NCBI GenBank assembly: GCA_905221605.1
Contig: CAJNDS010000413.1
Coordinates: forward strand, 691,112 to 755,111
Direction: 5' to 3'
DNA length: 64,000 nt
Origin: Symbiodinium natans
Taxonomy: Eukaryota; Sar; Dinophyceae; Suessiales; Symbiodiniaceae
Shown here one piece after another: positions 33,185 to 43,898 of this stretch (the stretch's first letter is position 1; each line of letters starts with the position of its first letter). Position numbers and translations under genes: made by a program. Under the pieces are notes generated by a model. It searched no databases. It was not told where the DNA came from and worked only from the letters and a program-made list of their open reading frames with translations.

Positions 33185-33319
33185 GGTTTAGGTTTGAGGG
33201 TTTAGGGTTTAGGGTTTCGGGTTTAGGGCTGGACACGCCTGAAAACATGGCATGTGCACACAACGTAAAGAAGGCAAGCACCACTGTGATAAGGTCCTGA
33301 GCAGGCATAATCAGGCATA

Positions 33320-33430
33320 CCCCAAGAGCCCAAGACCCCGTAAACAAGGGAATATAGCTTAGAGTATAGTACCCTATATCATCAAGGTTATTTGCCTTAA
33401 TTAAAGGGGGAATTGGGGTTCGCCCATGCT
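33320..33430. mobile_element. Family F MITE-like element
   Basis: The left arm ACCCCAAGAGCCCAAGACCC and the right arm GGGGGAATTGGGGTTCGCCC flank GGGAATATAGCTTAGAGTATAG and its partial inverse. Confidence 0.6.
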
Positions 33431-33604
33431 TTCGTTTAGGGGTTGATGATTTAGGGTTTAGGGTTTAGGGCAAGATTTGGTTCAGCTTCGGACATGCTTA
33501 CAGGGACAGCGAGGCCGAAGCCTGATAATCCGGCAGCTGGTATTCAAGGTTTATTGCTTCTTGGCCCCAGAAAGGGGCCATCCATCAGAGAACGTGGTTT
33601 GCTT

Positions 33605-33725
33605 CAGTAACCCTAAACGCTAAACCCTAAACCCTAAACCCTAAACCCTAAACCCTAAACCCTAAACCCTAAACCCTAAACCCTAAACCCTAAACCCTAA
33701 ACCCTAAACCCTAAACCCTAAACCC
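33605..33725 (-). repeat. Interstitial telomeric array (CCCTAAA)n
   Basis: About 17 units, nearly perfect. Confidence 0.95.
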
Positions 33726-35160
33726 ACTCACGCGCAAACTTGGAGTATCTTTGTGGCTTTGGGGGTTTAGACGGGGGGTTTAGCCGGGGGGGGGGGGGGT
33801 TGGGAGTGGAGGGGGTTGGGGGGAAGGGATGCTTCAGTAGCCCTAAACCCTGGACCCGAAACCCTAAACCCTAAACCCAAGCTTCTTAGCGTGGATGCTT
33901 CTGGCGGGGGGGGAGATAATCCCTTTCAGCAGGGTATATACACTTCATTCCCTCATTCCCTACTCAGAACCAGGTTCTCGTTTTCTTCCCGGTTACTGTG
34001 GGGTCTAATTCTTGTGCACCCCAAAATGGTGTGTGGAAGGCCTCTCAACACACCCTAAACCCTAAACCCTCAACTCTTTGCAACCATGGCCAGCATTGAG
34101 AAGGGTCGTTGCGGGGCTGATGGCTTGACATGGAGTGGCTTGAAGATCCTTCGCTTCTTCGCTACAGGGCCACGATCGTGAGAGCGCAGTCTACCTTAGG
34201 GTTTAGGGTTTTGTGCTACCCGCTTCATCTACATTTGTGCTAGGTGGAGGTTGTGCTGGAGCCAACAGTGCTGCCCTCGCAGAATTCCTGTGCCAGGGAT
34301 TTGAGGCTTGGCTTTGTGCTGGGTTGGGTAGGGATGGGTTTAACTTGAGGTCCAGCTATCTGACCCTAGACCCTAGACCCTAAACACAAAACCTCCAAAA
34401 CCCTAAACCCAAAACTACCTTAAGCCCCGTACCCCCTCTTGTGATGTTGGGCCCATCTGTTCTGGGCCCTGGCGCCTCAAGGTGGTTTGAGTGTGGAGTT
34501 GAAAAGTCGATACACTTCACACCCAAGATTTTACGGATTAAGGTTTAGGGTTTCGGGTTTAGGGTTTAGGGTTTATAGTTTCGGGTTTAGGGTTTCCATA
34601 ATGAGACGGGGCCGCCGGACACATCGCAGCATCCCCTTCCTGAAAGACAAACCCCCGACCGTCCCCCTTCCTCCCTGGTCGTCAAAATCTCAGACTTCCA
34701 GTTACTCAAACATCGGGCCGATAGGGCGACCCTATCAACATACATTACATAACAATGAGAATTATCTATTATTCCTGCAAAGACTAAAAAAAGAGAGTAG
34801 TAATCATAGCGATAATAATACAGAAAAAATATGGGCATGTTCACAAATAGGGGTGCCCCTTATATACACAGAAATACTATAGAAGCTATTTAAAGGAACC
34901 CCCAAAAAGGGTACCCCCCCCCCCCCCCCCATTTTCGGAAACCCCCCTTATCAGAGAGTAAGTCCCTGGTAGTTTTCGGTACTTATACACCAAACAGAAC
35001 TGTACTTATAACTGTACTTATGACCATATTCGGGCACTTAAGGGGCTCATAAGTTGGGTATAAGTACAGTTATAGTTGGTTCATATCCCTAAACCCTAAA
35101 CCCGAAACCTAAACCCTAAACCCTAAACGAAGGTTTACGGAAACCTCCTTTGACACTTAG

Positions 35161-35232
35161 GTCCGCATCGTCGAAGTCCAGACGATCCGGGAGGCCGTCG
35201 GCGAGGCCGAAGCTACCCACATCCTCTTTTAG
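35161..35232 (+). other. Exon-like island with in-frame stop (possible last exon)
   Basis: Following ACACTTAG|G the frame reads VRIVEVQTIREAVGEAEA, then THILF and TAG at 35230. Codon use is GC3-rich and the composition is like an ordinary helical protein, in contrast with the telomeric DNA on both sides. This may be a C-terminal exon of a plus-strand gene. No family can be named. Confidence 0.35.
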
Positions 35233-35284
35233 GGGTTAAGGGTTTAGGGTTTAGGGTTTAGGGTTTAGGGTTTAGGGTTTAGGG
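35228..35284 (+). repeat. Interstitial telomeric array (TTTAGGG)n
   Basis: About seven units directly follow the stop codon of the exon-like island. Confidence 0.9.
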
Positions 35285-35769
35285 CGGAAAAAATTGCAGC
35301 CCGAGGGCTTGATGGTGGGCCTCCTGAAGAATTGCCAGTCTTGTCCTTTTTGAGAGTCTTTATCTCCCTGCATGAGCACCTCTGACTATCTCCTTTCCTT
35401 GTAGCCCCAAAACCCCCAAAACCCCCCCCAAAACCCTAAGTTAAGCCTCCCGTGCGTCCCTTCTTTTCTTTTGTCTCCCCCGATGTAGGGCGGAAAAGTG
35501 GTGGATGCGACAGGGCTCCCGGTCTGTCTCCCTTCCTGTAGTTGGGTTCAGTGCAAAAAGATGGAAACAGACGCAAACTCTCCAAAGAAGGCCAAAAAAG
35601 ATGGAAACCCAACCCCCCAAATCGACCCGAAACAGGAGGGTTGGGTTTAGTACAAGAGCTTTATATGCTATGAAAAAAACACCCAAACCCTATTCGAATT
35701 TTTAAGGTCCCTAAATTAGAATGTTCATGCTGCAATGCTTCGGGATCTGTCGAGGTCTTGAGAAGTCTG

Positions 35770-35911
35770 CTTGGAGGTTCATGGTACTGATTAACCAATC
35801 ATAACTGTACTTTTTAGCTGTACTTACATCCACATTCGGGCACTTAAGGGGCTTATAGGTGGGTCATAAGTACAGTTACAATTGGTTAGTAAGTACCATG
35901 AACCTCCAAGT
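35770..35911. mobile_element. Family A MITE-like inverted repeat
   Basis: The left arm CTTGGAGGTTCATGGTACTG and the right arm TAAGTACCATGAACCTCCAAG are nearly perfect. A truncated relative lies at 34974-35085. Confidence 0.85.
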
Positions 35912-36075
35912 AGGGTTCCCGCCAGTGGACAAGGCCCTGGGTATGGGGTTTGTCAGGGTTTCGGGGGGTTTTTGGGTTTCCAATGAGCCAGGATGGACGT
36001 CGACGCTGGCGGCTCGAAGTGCGAGGTGCCATCAACGGGGAAGGGAGGGGTTGGAAATTCAGGGCCTGGGCTTTG

Positions 36076-36183
36076 CCTGAAGGCTTTGATGTAGTTCCTT
36101 TTTGGGTTAGGTAGAGAGAGTGTAGGGGACTCTATGATACCACCCTGAACAGTTAAAGGTACGACAGAGGAGCATTCAGGTAG
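36076..36183. mobile_element. Family D MITE-like element
   Basis: The left arm CCTGAAGGCTTTGATGTAGT and the right arm GTACGACAGAGGAGCATTCAGG are diverged family D arms around a poorly conserved centre. Confidence 0.6.
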
Positions 36184-36235
36184 GCTTTGTCGGATATAAG
36201 GCTGCAGGGTCCAGGGTGTAGGGCTGGAACTTCAT

Positions 36236-36318
36236 TTTCCCTTACTACCCCCCTCTATACTACCCCCCCTAGGTTCCCCCCTTGAATAACCTTAATATAC
36301 AGGGGGGTAGTAGGGGAA
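36236..36318. mobile_element. Family H MITE-like inverted repeat
   Basis: TTCCCTTACTACCCCCCTCT on the left pairs with GGGGGGTAGTAGGGGAACCC on the right, with CCCCTAGGTTCCCCCC between. Further copies lie at 40533-40690, 41669-41815 and 43899-44043. Confidence 0.75.
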
Positions 36319-36648
36319 CCCTCAAATTTAAGGTGCACCTAAAGAGATACCTTTGCACTCATAGAAACGGGAAGACTCTTGCTTGGCTGCGGTGCCGGGA
36401 GTCCTCCAATTGTGGCCCTAAGCCCGAAACCCAAGATCAACACCCACACTTTGCTGCTGGGGCGGTCTGGGGTTTGGGGTTGAGGGTTTAGGGTTTAGTT
36501 TTTTTTGTTTTTGATTTTTGGGGGGTTTAGAGAAGACCTCGCAACCCTATTTGGGGCCGGGGCGTTGAGGAACAACGACGGGCACTTTTTTCTGGTACCT
36601 TTGACGACATGTACTTATCCATGACGCAGACCCCTCCGCGTGCCCGCC

Positions 36649-36697
36649 CCTAAACCCTAAACCCTAAACCCTAAACCCTAAACCCTAAACCCTAAAC
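36649..36697 (-). repeat. Interstitial telomeric array (CCCTAAA)n
   Basis: Seven perfect units. Confidence 0.9.
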
Positions 36698-37083
36698 GTA
36701 TAGCCACGGAAGTGCAGGGCTGCACTTGAACAGGGGTTTTGCGGCTTTAAGGGTTGGGGTTGGGGGGTGGAACTCGTAGCCCAAAGGTATTTTAGGTTAG
36801 GGTGGTAGGGTGGTAGGGTTTTAGGGTTAAGGGTGTGTATCTCGCCAGTTTCGGGTTGTGGATTTCGGGCTTGGCGACGGTTTAGGGGCAGGGCTTAGCG
36901 CTGCGATTTCGGCCCTAGTCTTGAGATAGTTTGCTTTGCAGGCTTTGGGGCTTGGCCGGACGTAGGGTCTATTCCAATCCCTGCCAATTAAGCTCGAGAA
37001 GTCCTAAACCTTGATTCCCTAAGCCCGAAACCCTAAACCCTAAAAGCCGCCTGTAGCGGCACTGTAGCGGCCAGGTACGGAAG

Positions 37084-37126
37084 ACACGCTCGCCACCCGC
37101 GGCTGCGAGATCTCTGCAGACGAGCA
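37084..37126 (+). other. Exon-like island
   Basis: GGAAG|AC opens a frame reading TLATRGCEISADEQ up to CAG|GATACC, a GA-type donor of the sort known in dinoflagellates. It is very short, so the call is weak. Confidence 0.2.
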
Positions 37127-37393
37127 GGATACCTAGGGGGCTTAGTAGGGTTTAGGGCTTATAAACCCCTGAACGCCCATACACCCTTAAACCTCCCAAC
37201 CCCTAACCTACCCTCAAATCTAAACCCCATCCAGGGTCGAAGTTTGGGGGACAATTGGGCCGAACGGGCACCAGGGTGTCTAGGACCCAGAGTAGGCTCC
37301 TTTAGGATGTAGATTCCCTTAACATCCCCATTTTGACCAAAAAGGGCACCCTTTTATTCCTAGGTTACTCTTGGGTCTAGGTTTAAGGTGTTC

Positions 37394-37500
37394 CCAAAGA
37401 GCCCAATACCCCTTAATTAAGGAATACTTCGTCAAAATATTGCAGCTCCCTGTATAATTTAAGGTATAGTCCTCAGTTAAGGGGTATCGGGCTCTCTGGG
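37394..37500. mobile_element. Family F MITE-like element
   Basis: The left arm CCCAAAGAGCCCAATACCCC and the right arm GGGGTATCGGGCTCTCTGGG pair. AATTAAGGAATACTTC and AAGGTATAGTCCTCAGTTAA also pair. Confidence 0.8.
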
Positions 37501-37600
37501 CTAGGGTTTAGGGATTGAGGTCTCTAGGCTATGATTTGACCTTTACTCGCCGCTCATGGCGCATGGCATAGCCACGGCGACCGCTGACCGACTTATGTGG

Positions 37601-37722
37601 CTAAACCCCCAAACCCCAAACCCCAAACCCCAAACCCCAAACCCCAAACCCCAAACCCCAAACCCCAAACCCCAAACCCCAAACCCCAAACCCTAAACCC
37701 TAAACCCTAAACCCTAAACCCT
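37601..37722 (-). repeat. Homogenised CCCCAAA variant array joined to CCCTAAA
   Basis: About 13 perfect CCCCAAA units (37605-37689) change abruptly to CCCTAAA units. A single-base variant has been amplified as a block. Confidence 0.95.
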
Positions 37723-38157
37723 GCTCAGTCGGTTCCACCTTGAACTGCTGCCTGAACCTTGTTTTTGTTTGTCGGTTCCACCTGAACTGCTGCCTGAACC
37801 TTGGTTTTGTTTGCAAACCCTGAAAGTCCGAGTCCCTGCAAGACCGAGCCGCAAAGCCCCCTCATCTTCCTAGGTAGGCCTTGGGACATTCTCTACTTTC
37901 CGGGTTTAAGAGGATCATACTCAGGAATATCATTCTCCAAATAAGTTATAGGTTAACTCACTAGCTTCATTAGATATATCTTGTTAGAGGGTTTTCAGGG
38001 CCCATGTTTGAGAGGGTTTTAAGGGCCATCTGAGCTTCAAGAGAGCCCCAAGAGACAGCGATAAGACCAAGCAGCGCCCTTTGCCTCTGTTTTTTTCTCC
38101 AGGGGTCGGATCCCTTGAAAGACCGTTCAGGGGTCCAACAACGCTGAACCCTGAATC

Positions 38158-38206
38158 CTAAACCCTAAACCCTAAACCCTAAACCCTAAACCCTAAACCC
38201 TAAACC
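38158..38206 (-). repeat. Interstitial telomeric array (CCCTAAA)n
   Basis: Seven units are followed by a tandem duplication of 'AAAGACCATGAAGGGCGGGCCT' (38212-38260). Confidence 0.9.
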
Positions 38207-38549
38207 ATCCCTTAAGACCATGAAGGGCGGGCCTAAAGACCATGAAGGGCGGGCCTAAAGATTCGTAAACCTCGAAGTCGCCCCGGCCAAGGTTTGGGGC
38301 CTTGTGGCTTGCCAGGGCCGGAGGCGGGCGCTGGGCGTTTAGGGCCCGGGTTCTATGGGCCTTGGGATTCAGGCTGTCTGTCGGGGAGGCGGAGGTGGGG
38401 GGTTTAGGGTTTCGGGTTTAGGGTTTAGGGTTAGGGTAGCCTTGGGCTTGTATGAAGGAGATATGTCTGGCTCAGATTGGGGGACGCCGGGTGTAGGGCA
38501 TCATTGTGATGTGGGCTTAAGTGCTCCCTTTTGGAAGGGGCTCTTGGGA

Positions 38550-38632
38550 TGTTCCCCTTATACTTACAGTCCTTAACAGGGATTAGAATAGGGGGTGCAG
38601 GGCCGTTAGTATAAGGGGGGAGCATCCCAAAG
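38550..38632. mobile_element. Family G MITE-like inverted repeat
   Basis: The left arm GGGATGTTCCCCTTATACTT and the right arm TATAAGGGGGGAGCATCCC are inverted repeats. Confidence 0.85.
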
Positions 38633-38773
38633 GGGCTCTGTTATAAAAAGCTACCTAAAAGACCCCTCGAAGGTGTTGTGGCAAGCAGATAAGATTGCCT
38701 CAAAGCTATGGTCTGCTTTTGGGAGGCTCGATGTTTTACTGCTCGAAATATGCACCCTTGACTTTCGGGCCCG

Positions 38774-38841
38774 AGGGTTTAGGGTTTAGCGTTTAAACCC
38801 TAAACCCTAAACCCTAAACCCTAAACCCTAAACCCTAAACA
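38774..38841. repeat. Head-to-head telomeric repeats, fusion-like orientation
   Basis: GGGTTTAGGGTTTAGCGTTTA meets AAACCCTAAACCC within a few bases. The order TTTAGGG then CCCTAAA is the one expected if two telomeric ends had been joined. Confidence 0.75.
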
Positions 38842-38929
38842 CCCCTGGCGGCAGGTGACGCAGCAGAGGAGTCCCAGGCAGGCCGCTGCCAGAATCTCCA
38901 AGTTTTTCGTCCCTGCCATTCAGTGCCTG

Positions 38930-39140
38930 AAGGCTCCTTTGTACCCAGAGAGCCCAAGACCTCTTTATTAAGGAATATACCTTAAATTGTAAAGGGGATC
39001 CTTAGTATGATTTAAGCAATAATTCCTTAGTTAAGGGGAATTGGGCTCTTAGGGTAGTACCTTTTTTAGGGGTGGTAGGTATGCGAAACTCCCCTATCGG
39101 ACTAACTTAACAAGGAACTACATCAGAGCCTCTACATCAG
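38930..39140. mobile_element. Family D element with a nested family F element
   Basis: The outer pieces CTGAAGGCTCCTTTGTA and GTACCTTTTTTAGG ... GGAACTACATCAGAGCC are the halves of a family D element. Family F (38944-39056; CCCAGAGAGCCCAAGACC to AATTGGGCTCTTAGGG) lies inside, flanked by TA or GTA on both sides. Confidence 0.75.
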
Positions 39141-39456
39141 TGCCTTCCGGTGGGTGCAACTCCCAGAAGGGCGAAAAGCCTCGTACCCACACGATTTTTA
39201 ACGCCCCCTTATAGGACAGCCTCCCCCCCCCCCCCCCGCCGCCCCGCCGCCACCCACCACTACCTGGACCCCCAATTGTAGTTCGTTTTGAGGGTACCTA
39301 CGACCTTGGAAAGCCTTCAGAAACCCTGAACGCGAAACCCGAAACTCCTAGGTAGGATGGGGGGGCCTTTCTTAGGCACTTCTTGTTATCTTCTGGCTCT
39401 GTTAGACAGGGACCTTCTTCAGAGGGTCTATATCCCCAAGGGCCCGCCCTAATCCC

Positions 39457-39570
39457 ACAAGGAGGGGCCCCCCCTATAGCTATAAGTAGAGTTCTAAGGA
39501 CCTTAGGTTATAAGTCCCTGAACTATAGTCCTAAACCCTAAACCCTAAACCCTAAACCCTAAACCCTAAA
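39457..39570. mobile_element. Family B element truncated into a telomeric array
   Basis: The left half CACAAGGAGGGGCCCCCCCT through AAGTCCCTGAACTATAGT is intact. At 39530 it passes directly into CCTAAACCCTAAACCC. The right arm (GGGGCCCCTCCTTGTA) is missing. Confidence 0.75.
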
Positions 39571-40072
39571 CCCTAAAACCCCCCAAAAACACCCGGAGCT
39601 TGAAGGCCACCACGCCCGAGGCGCCTCTGCGATGTGCTGCCGTGGTCGCTCGCACCCAGCGCAGGGTTTGGGGTTTAGGGTTTAGGGCTAGGGCTTGGGG
39701 TTTAGGGTTTAGGGTTTAGGGTTTAGGGTTTACGGTTTAGGGCTTCGGGTTATTTGGCGGTTTAGGGTTTAGGGCTGCGGGTGCCAGGCTATTTCACCGC
39801 AGCCCTGAACCCACAACCCCTAGGCAGCCCTAAGCCCCTAAGCCCTAGCAGCCCAACCTCCAACCCAAATCCAATAAACAGCTAAAACCCTAGAAAGTAC
39901 GTTTCGTAAGACGAGATGACTCAGACGCTCCCGCCAGGGAGCCTGCTTGGAGGATCGGGGGGGACCCTACTTGGGGGTTATCCTACTTCTTGGAGGCTCA
40001 TGGGCACTTAAAACCCCAATTATAAGTCTACTTATGTCCTGCTTAGCAGACTTGGGGGGGCTTGCTTGGAGG

Positions 40073-40255
40073 TTCATGGTACTTATGAACCAGTTATTGC
40101 TGTACTTATACTTGTACTTGTAACCATGTCAGGGCACTGAAGGGGCCTGTAAGTGGTTATAAATACAGTTATAATTGGTTAAATAAGTACCCCTAATCCC
40201 TGAACCCTAAACCCTAAACCCTGATTGGTTACTAAGTACCATGACCCTCCAAGTA
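40073..40255. mobile_element. Family A element with telomeric repeats in its right part
   Basis: The left arm CTTGGAGGTTCATGGTACTT is followed by the usual interior up to TTGGTTAAATAAGTACC. A tract CCTAATCCCTGAACCCTAAACCCTAAACCC then intervenes, and TTGGTTACTAAGTACCATGACCCTCCAAG follows. The word GGTTAnnTAAGTACC occurs on both sides of the tract, like a short duplication flanking it. Confidence 0.75.
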
Positions 40256-40532
40256 ATTGTGGTTTCAAGTGCCCTGAACCCTCCAAGTAAGCCCATGAGA
40301 ACCCAAAGCCGGTCGAGGTTCTGAGGCAGCATGGCTCTAGGTGTAGCAGTAGGATTAGGGTTTAGGGTTTAGGGTTTCGGGCTTAGGGTTTAGGGTTAGG
40401 TGGGTTGTGAATTTTGCAGGTCTGGCTTTGTGTTAGTTTTGGTGTTGGGGGGGGCCTCTTCGAGACTTTGGATGTTCATGTGGCTAGAACGGTCACAGGG
40501 GTCCCTTTCAACATTCCTTGATAAGATCATGG

Positions 40533-40690
40533 GTTCCCCTACACCCTACACCCTAATCCCTAAACCCTAAACCCCCTCTCTACTACGCCCCCTAGGTTCC
40601 CCCCTTCGATAACCTCAACTAGGCTTCACTATCCCGAAATAGCCCTTAAGTCTGGGGGGGAAGCTAGGAGGGGAAGTACAGAGGACCCTA
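40533..40690. mobile_element. Family H element, interrupted by telomere-like units
   Basis: GGTTCCCCTACACCCTACAC, then CCTAAACCCTAAACC, then CTCTCTACTACGCCCCCTAG and TTCCCCCCTTCGATAACC lead to the right arm TGGGGGGGAAGCTAGGAGGG. The tract of CCCTAAA units lies near the left end. Confidence 0.6.
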
Positions 40691-41229
40691 AACCCCACAC
40701 CTTGGACCCTAAACCGTAAACCCTAAAACCCTAGACCCTGGACCCTAAACCCTAAAACGGGGTAGAGAGGAACCCATGCTAAGAGGTGCTCCGGTGATCC
40801 TGTTGAGAGCTGGGGAGTACGCCCTCGATCCCAGGTCTCCTTGGGCCCAAAACCGCTCAAACTGCAGCCTTTGGGGTTTAGGGTTAGGGGCTTAGGGTTT
40901 TGGGTTTAGGGTTTCGGCATAAGCTGTTATGTGAGAAGACGCGGCCCTTCTCGCTGGCTCCGAGCCCCATCACCCTCCGAAGATGACATCTCGACACCCC
41001 AACACCCGACGAGGAGCAAGAGATCCGGAACAAAAGGACAAAACCCGGGGTTTAGGGTTTAGTGTTTAGGGTTTAGGGTTTAGGGTTTAGGGTTTTAGGG
41101 TTTTAGTGTTTAGGGTTTAGGGTTTAGGGTCAAGCCCTGCTCGTCTGGGTTCCTTCTCATCCGAGGTGGGGCTGATGCATGTGAACAGCCCGGTTCTTAG
41201 CAGGGCCCTGGGACTCCTGTAGGAACGTC

Positions 41230-41325
41230 GGGGGTTTGGGGGGTTTGGGGGGTTTAGGAGTTTAGGGGTTTAGGGGTTTAGGGGTTTAGGGGTTTAGGGG
41301 TTTAGGGGTTTAGGGTTTAGGGTTT
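41230..41325 (+). repeat. Homogenised GGGGTTTA 8-mer variant array
   Basis: First GGGGGGTTTG-type units occur (41230-41255), then about eight copies of GGGGTTTA. Both are 1-2 bases longer than the standard TTTAGGG. Confidence 0.9.
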
Positions 41326-41449
41326 TTGGGGGTTTCTGGTCGACTCGGACGATCTCTCCCCCTCCGCACCACTGCGGTTACTTGAAGTCTACTGCGCTTG
41401 AGGGGAGCAGACCCCAAGTGATTCTAAGGGTGGTTTCATGGGTTATCAT

Positions 41450-41566
41450 GGTCACTTACGTTCTTTTAAGGGTTCTGAAGTATTGGGGCCCTTGGGGTTA
41501 ATAAGGTGTGTAAGGGTATATAAGGGATCCCTGTCTAAGGGCCCATACTGAGGGACCATGTAGCTA
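41450..41566. mobile_element. Family I MITE-like element
   Basis: TCATGGTCACTTACGTTCTT on the left and GAGGGACCATGTAGCTACC on the right flank GGGCCCTTGGGGTTAATAAG and AAGGGCCCATACT, which pair. Confidence 0.65.
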
Positions 41567-41668
41567 CCCCAGGAGTGATTAGGGCTTGGCTTCGATTCGG
41601 TCGTGCTGATACGATTGTGGGGCCGCGTACTCCAAGTACTTGAAATATTGGGAGCCTGATATTACTGG

Positions 41669-41815
41669 TTTCCCTACTACCCCCTTCTAACCTAGCCCCT
41701 CTGGTTCTCCCCTTAAATACCCTGAATCAGGCTTGATAATCCCCATTTAGCCCTTCATTTTGGGGGGCAACCTAGGGGGGGGGGGTAGTACAGAAAGTGG
41801 GTAGTAGGGTAACCC
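41669..41815. mobile_element. Family H MITE-like element
   Basis: TTTCCCTACTACCCCCTTCT on the left and GGGTAGTAGGGTAACCC on the right pair. AACCTAGCCCCTCTGG and GGCAACCTAGGGGGG pair inside. Confidence 0.75.
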
Positions 41816-43025
41816 ATGATGATAACCTGTAGCCCTGAACCCTATAAACTCTTCTTGGAGGCATAGGCTATGCAGAGCCATGTGTTCTTGCACGTGGACC
41901 CTCCAAGGAAGACTCCCAACCCTCTGCTTCGACGGTGAGGGCGGGGTCGGGACATGTGAAAGAGGGTCCAACATCAAAGTTTACGATATCACGCCCCCAA
42001 TGATAGAAGAACCCTTGAGCCTTACGGAACGCACAGGTCCTGGACACTCAGCCCGGAAACCCTGTCCCTCACCTTCCTGAGGCATGCTCGAGCGCTTGCA
42101 TGAAGAGGTCGTGGAAGACGCGGCCAATGTGAGAGCCACATCTTAGGCTCAACCTTGGAAGAGCTTTCCGGGCACAGGTTGGTCATGCAAGCGCAAGGAG
42201 GAAGCGTCTCTAACCAAGCTCTACTAAGTCTAACGAAGGGACATGTAGCCTACGTAACCCAACTTAGGGCCACATTCCACTTAACTAGGGGGCCCACCCC
42301 ACCACTCCAGCCCCCCACCACCCACCACTTCACCACCCCACCACCCCACAAGCCCACCATACTCCACCCACCCCACAGCCCACCACCGGAGGGGCTCGAA
42401 ATTCTCGTGGCCTGGTTAAAGCTGTGGCGTTCAGGGGTTTAGACGTAGCTGCAATGCTTTGTTTGACGGTTGTTTGTGGCCTAGCCTTTCGGATTTTCAG
42501 GGGGTGGCTTCAGGCTTCAATGACGAACAGCTGGCGGTCGACAACAAGTTGACCTTCACCTGTCGAATCGTTTGCGAGAAACAGATATTGCCGGACCTTG
42601 CAGAATGACAGTCTTCCAAGTTTTGAAACTCAAGCTCTTGTATGTATGTGGGGGGATACTAAACTTCAACAGCCCCATATCCAGAGACTGCAAGCCCGTT
42701 ATTAAACCCTCCCTTATCAGCCTCGTAACCCATATTCATCTACGACACCAGGCCCAAACCGGATGCCTGAACTCTGAAGTAGGCTTGGGGGATGGTAACC
42801 CCGCCCCCCCCTTCTCAAATGTAGCTGCTTCTTTTGTTTAACCTTCTTCCCAGCTTATATTAGATCAACCATCGAAATTGGTGCCCCCCAAAAAGCCGGA
42901 ACTACAAGTAGAACCTTAAAACCGACTTCGCATAGGAGTCATTAGAGCACTCCTTAGACCTAAAACCTAAGCCCTTAACGTTGCTCAGTTTGTGAGCCGC
43001 AACAGAGGCATCAGGGCCATCCCAG

Positions 43026-43167
43026 ATACTTGGAGGTTCGTGGTACTCACTACCCCGTAACTGTACTTATAACCCAATGATAACCCTGTTCGGGCACTTA
43101 AAGGGCTTATTAGTGGGCTGTAAGTACAGTTGTAATTGGTTAAGAGGTACCATGAACCTCCAAGTAG
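43026..43167. mobile_element. Family A MITE-like inverted repeat
   Basis: The left arm TACTTGGAGGTTCGTGGTAC and the right arm GGTACCATGAACCTCCAAGTA form near-perfect inverted repeats, among the cleanest in the window. A TTTAGGG pair directly follows. Confidence 0.85.
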
Positions 43168-43617
43168 GGTTTAGGGTTTGAGATTGCTGCGCTATGGGTT
43201 CGAATTCAGGGTCCGGGATTAGGGCTTTGGGGGTTTTGTGGAGATTCTTTGGACCTGAGTCCTTGAGCCCTCGACCCCGTCGAAGAAGTGTCTAGTCCAG
43301 AAGGTTTTTCTTGTTATTGTTCTCCTCGAATGCGCTCTGACTTAAAAGGTGTTGAAGAACCCCCCCCCCCCCCCCCCCCCCCCCGCCCCCCAAACAAAAA
43401 GAAAAGTACACCCAACATCCGCCGTTCCCGCAGTCCTTTTACGGGGAGCCTCTCCAACCGTCGGCTCTCGGTATGGCGGCCCAGATTGCCAACAACTCGG
43501 CTGAGGAGCTCTTGGTGGCAGCCTCGGAGCGAGAATCTGCGTGTTTACCGGTCTAGGGCTTAGAAGGTTTAGGGTTTAGGGAGGGAGGGAATAAGGGCCC
43601 TATGTAATCCCTTAAAG

Positions 43618-43648
43618 GGGTATATGTATATATATATATATATAGGGC
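43618..43648. repeat. AT microsatellite
   Basis: (TA)n run between GGGGTATATG and AGGGCCTTC. Confidence 0.9.
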
Positions 43649-43898
43649 CTTCATTCCCTCCTTCCCTACTATAAGAACCAGAGCATATTCTACTGTCGGT
43701 CCCTGTTTGGGCACCCTAAGATTTAGGAATTTAGTGGTGGGATCTTAATTCTTGCTTTTTGTTCGTGGAGTTGCGTCGCCGGACTGAGACTCGTTTCATG
43801 ATGTCAACGTCTCATTCAATACCTTCACTCACCGGGCCTGGTGGGTTTGCTCCCGATGTCGCGTGGTTGAGCCTCGCAGTTTTGGTCGCCAGTCTTTC

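Larger units (their letters stand above)
29240..33600. other. Mixed low-copy and repeat block
   Basis: 29470-29660 and 30230-31260 are relatively non-repetitive, with open frames (30231-30551 plus, 30890-31114 plus, 31668-32051 plus) that show no recognisable domain. An AT microsatellite lies at 29400-29428 and a TATATC one at 29715-29820. Family G, B and F elements are listed separately. A TTTAGGG array lies at 32783-32822 and CCCTAAA units at 33043-33077. Confidence 0.5.

Noticed and set aside
34487-34882. 131-codon plus-strand frame
   Set aside because: It starts in a degenerate telomeric tract and ends in AT-rich DNA, with no recognisable domain.
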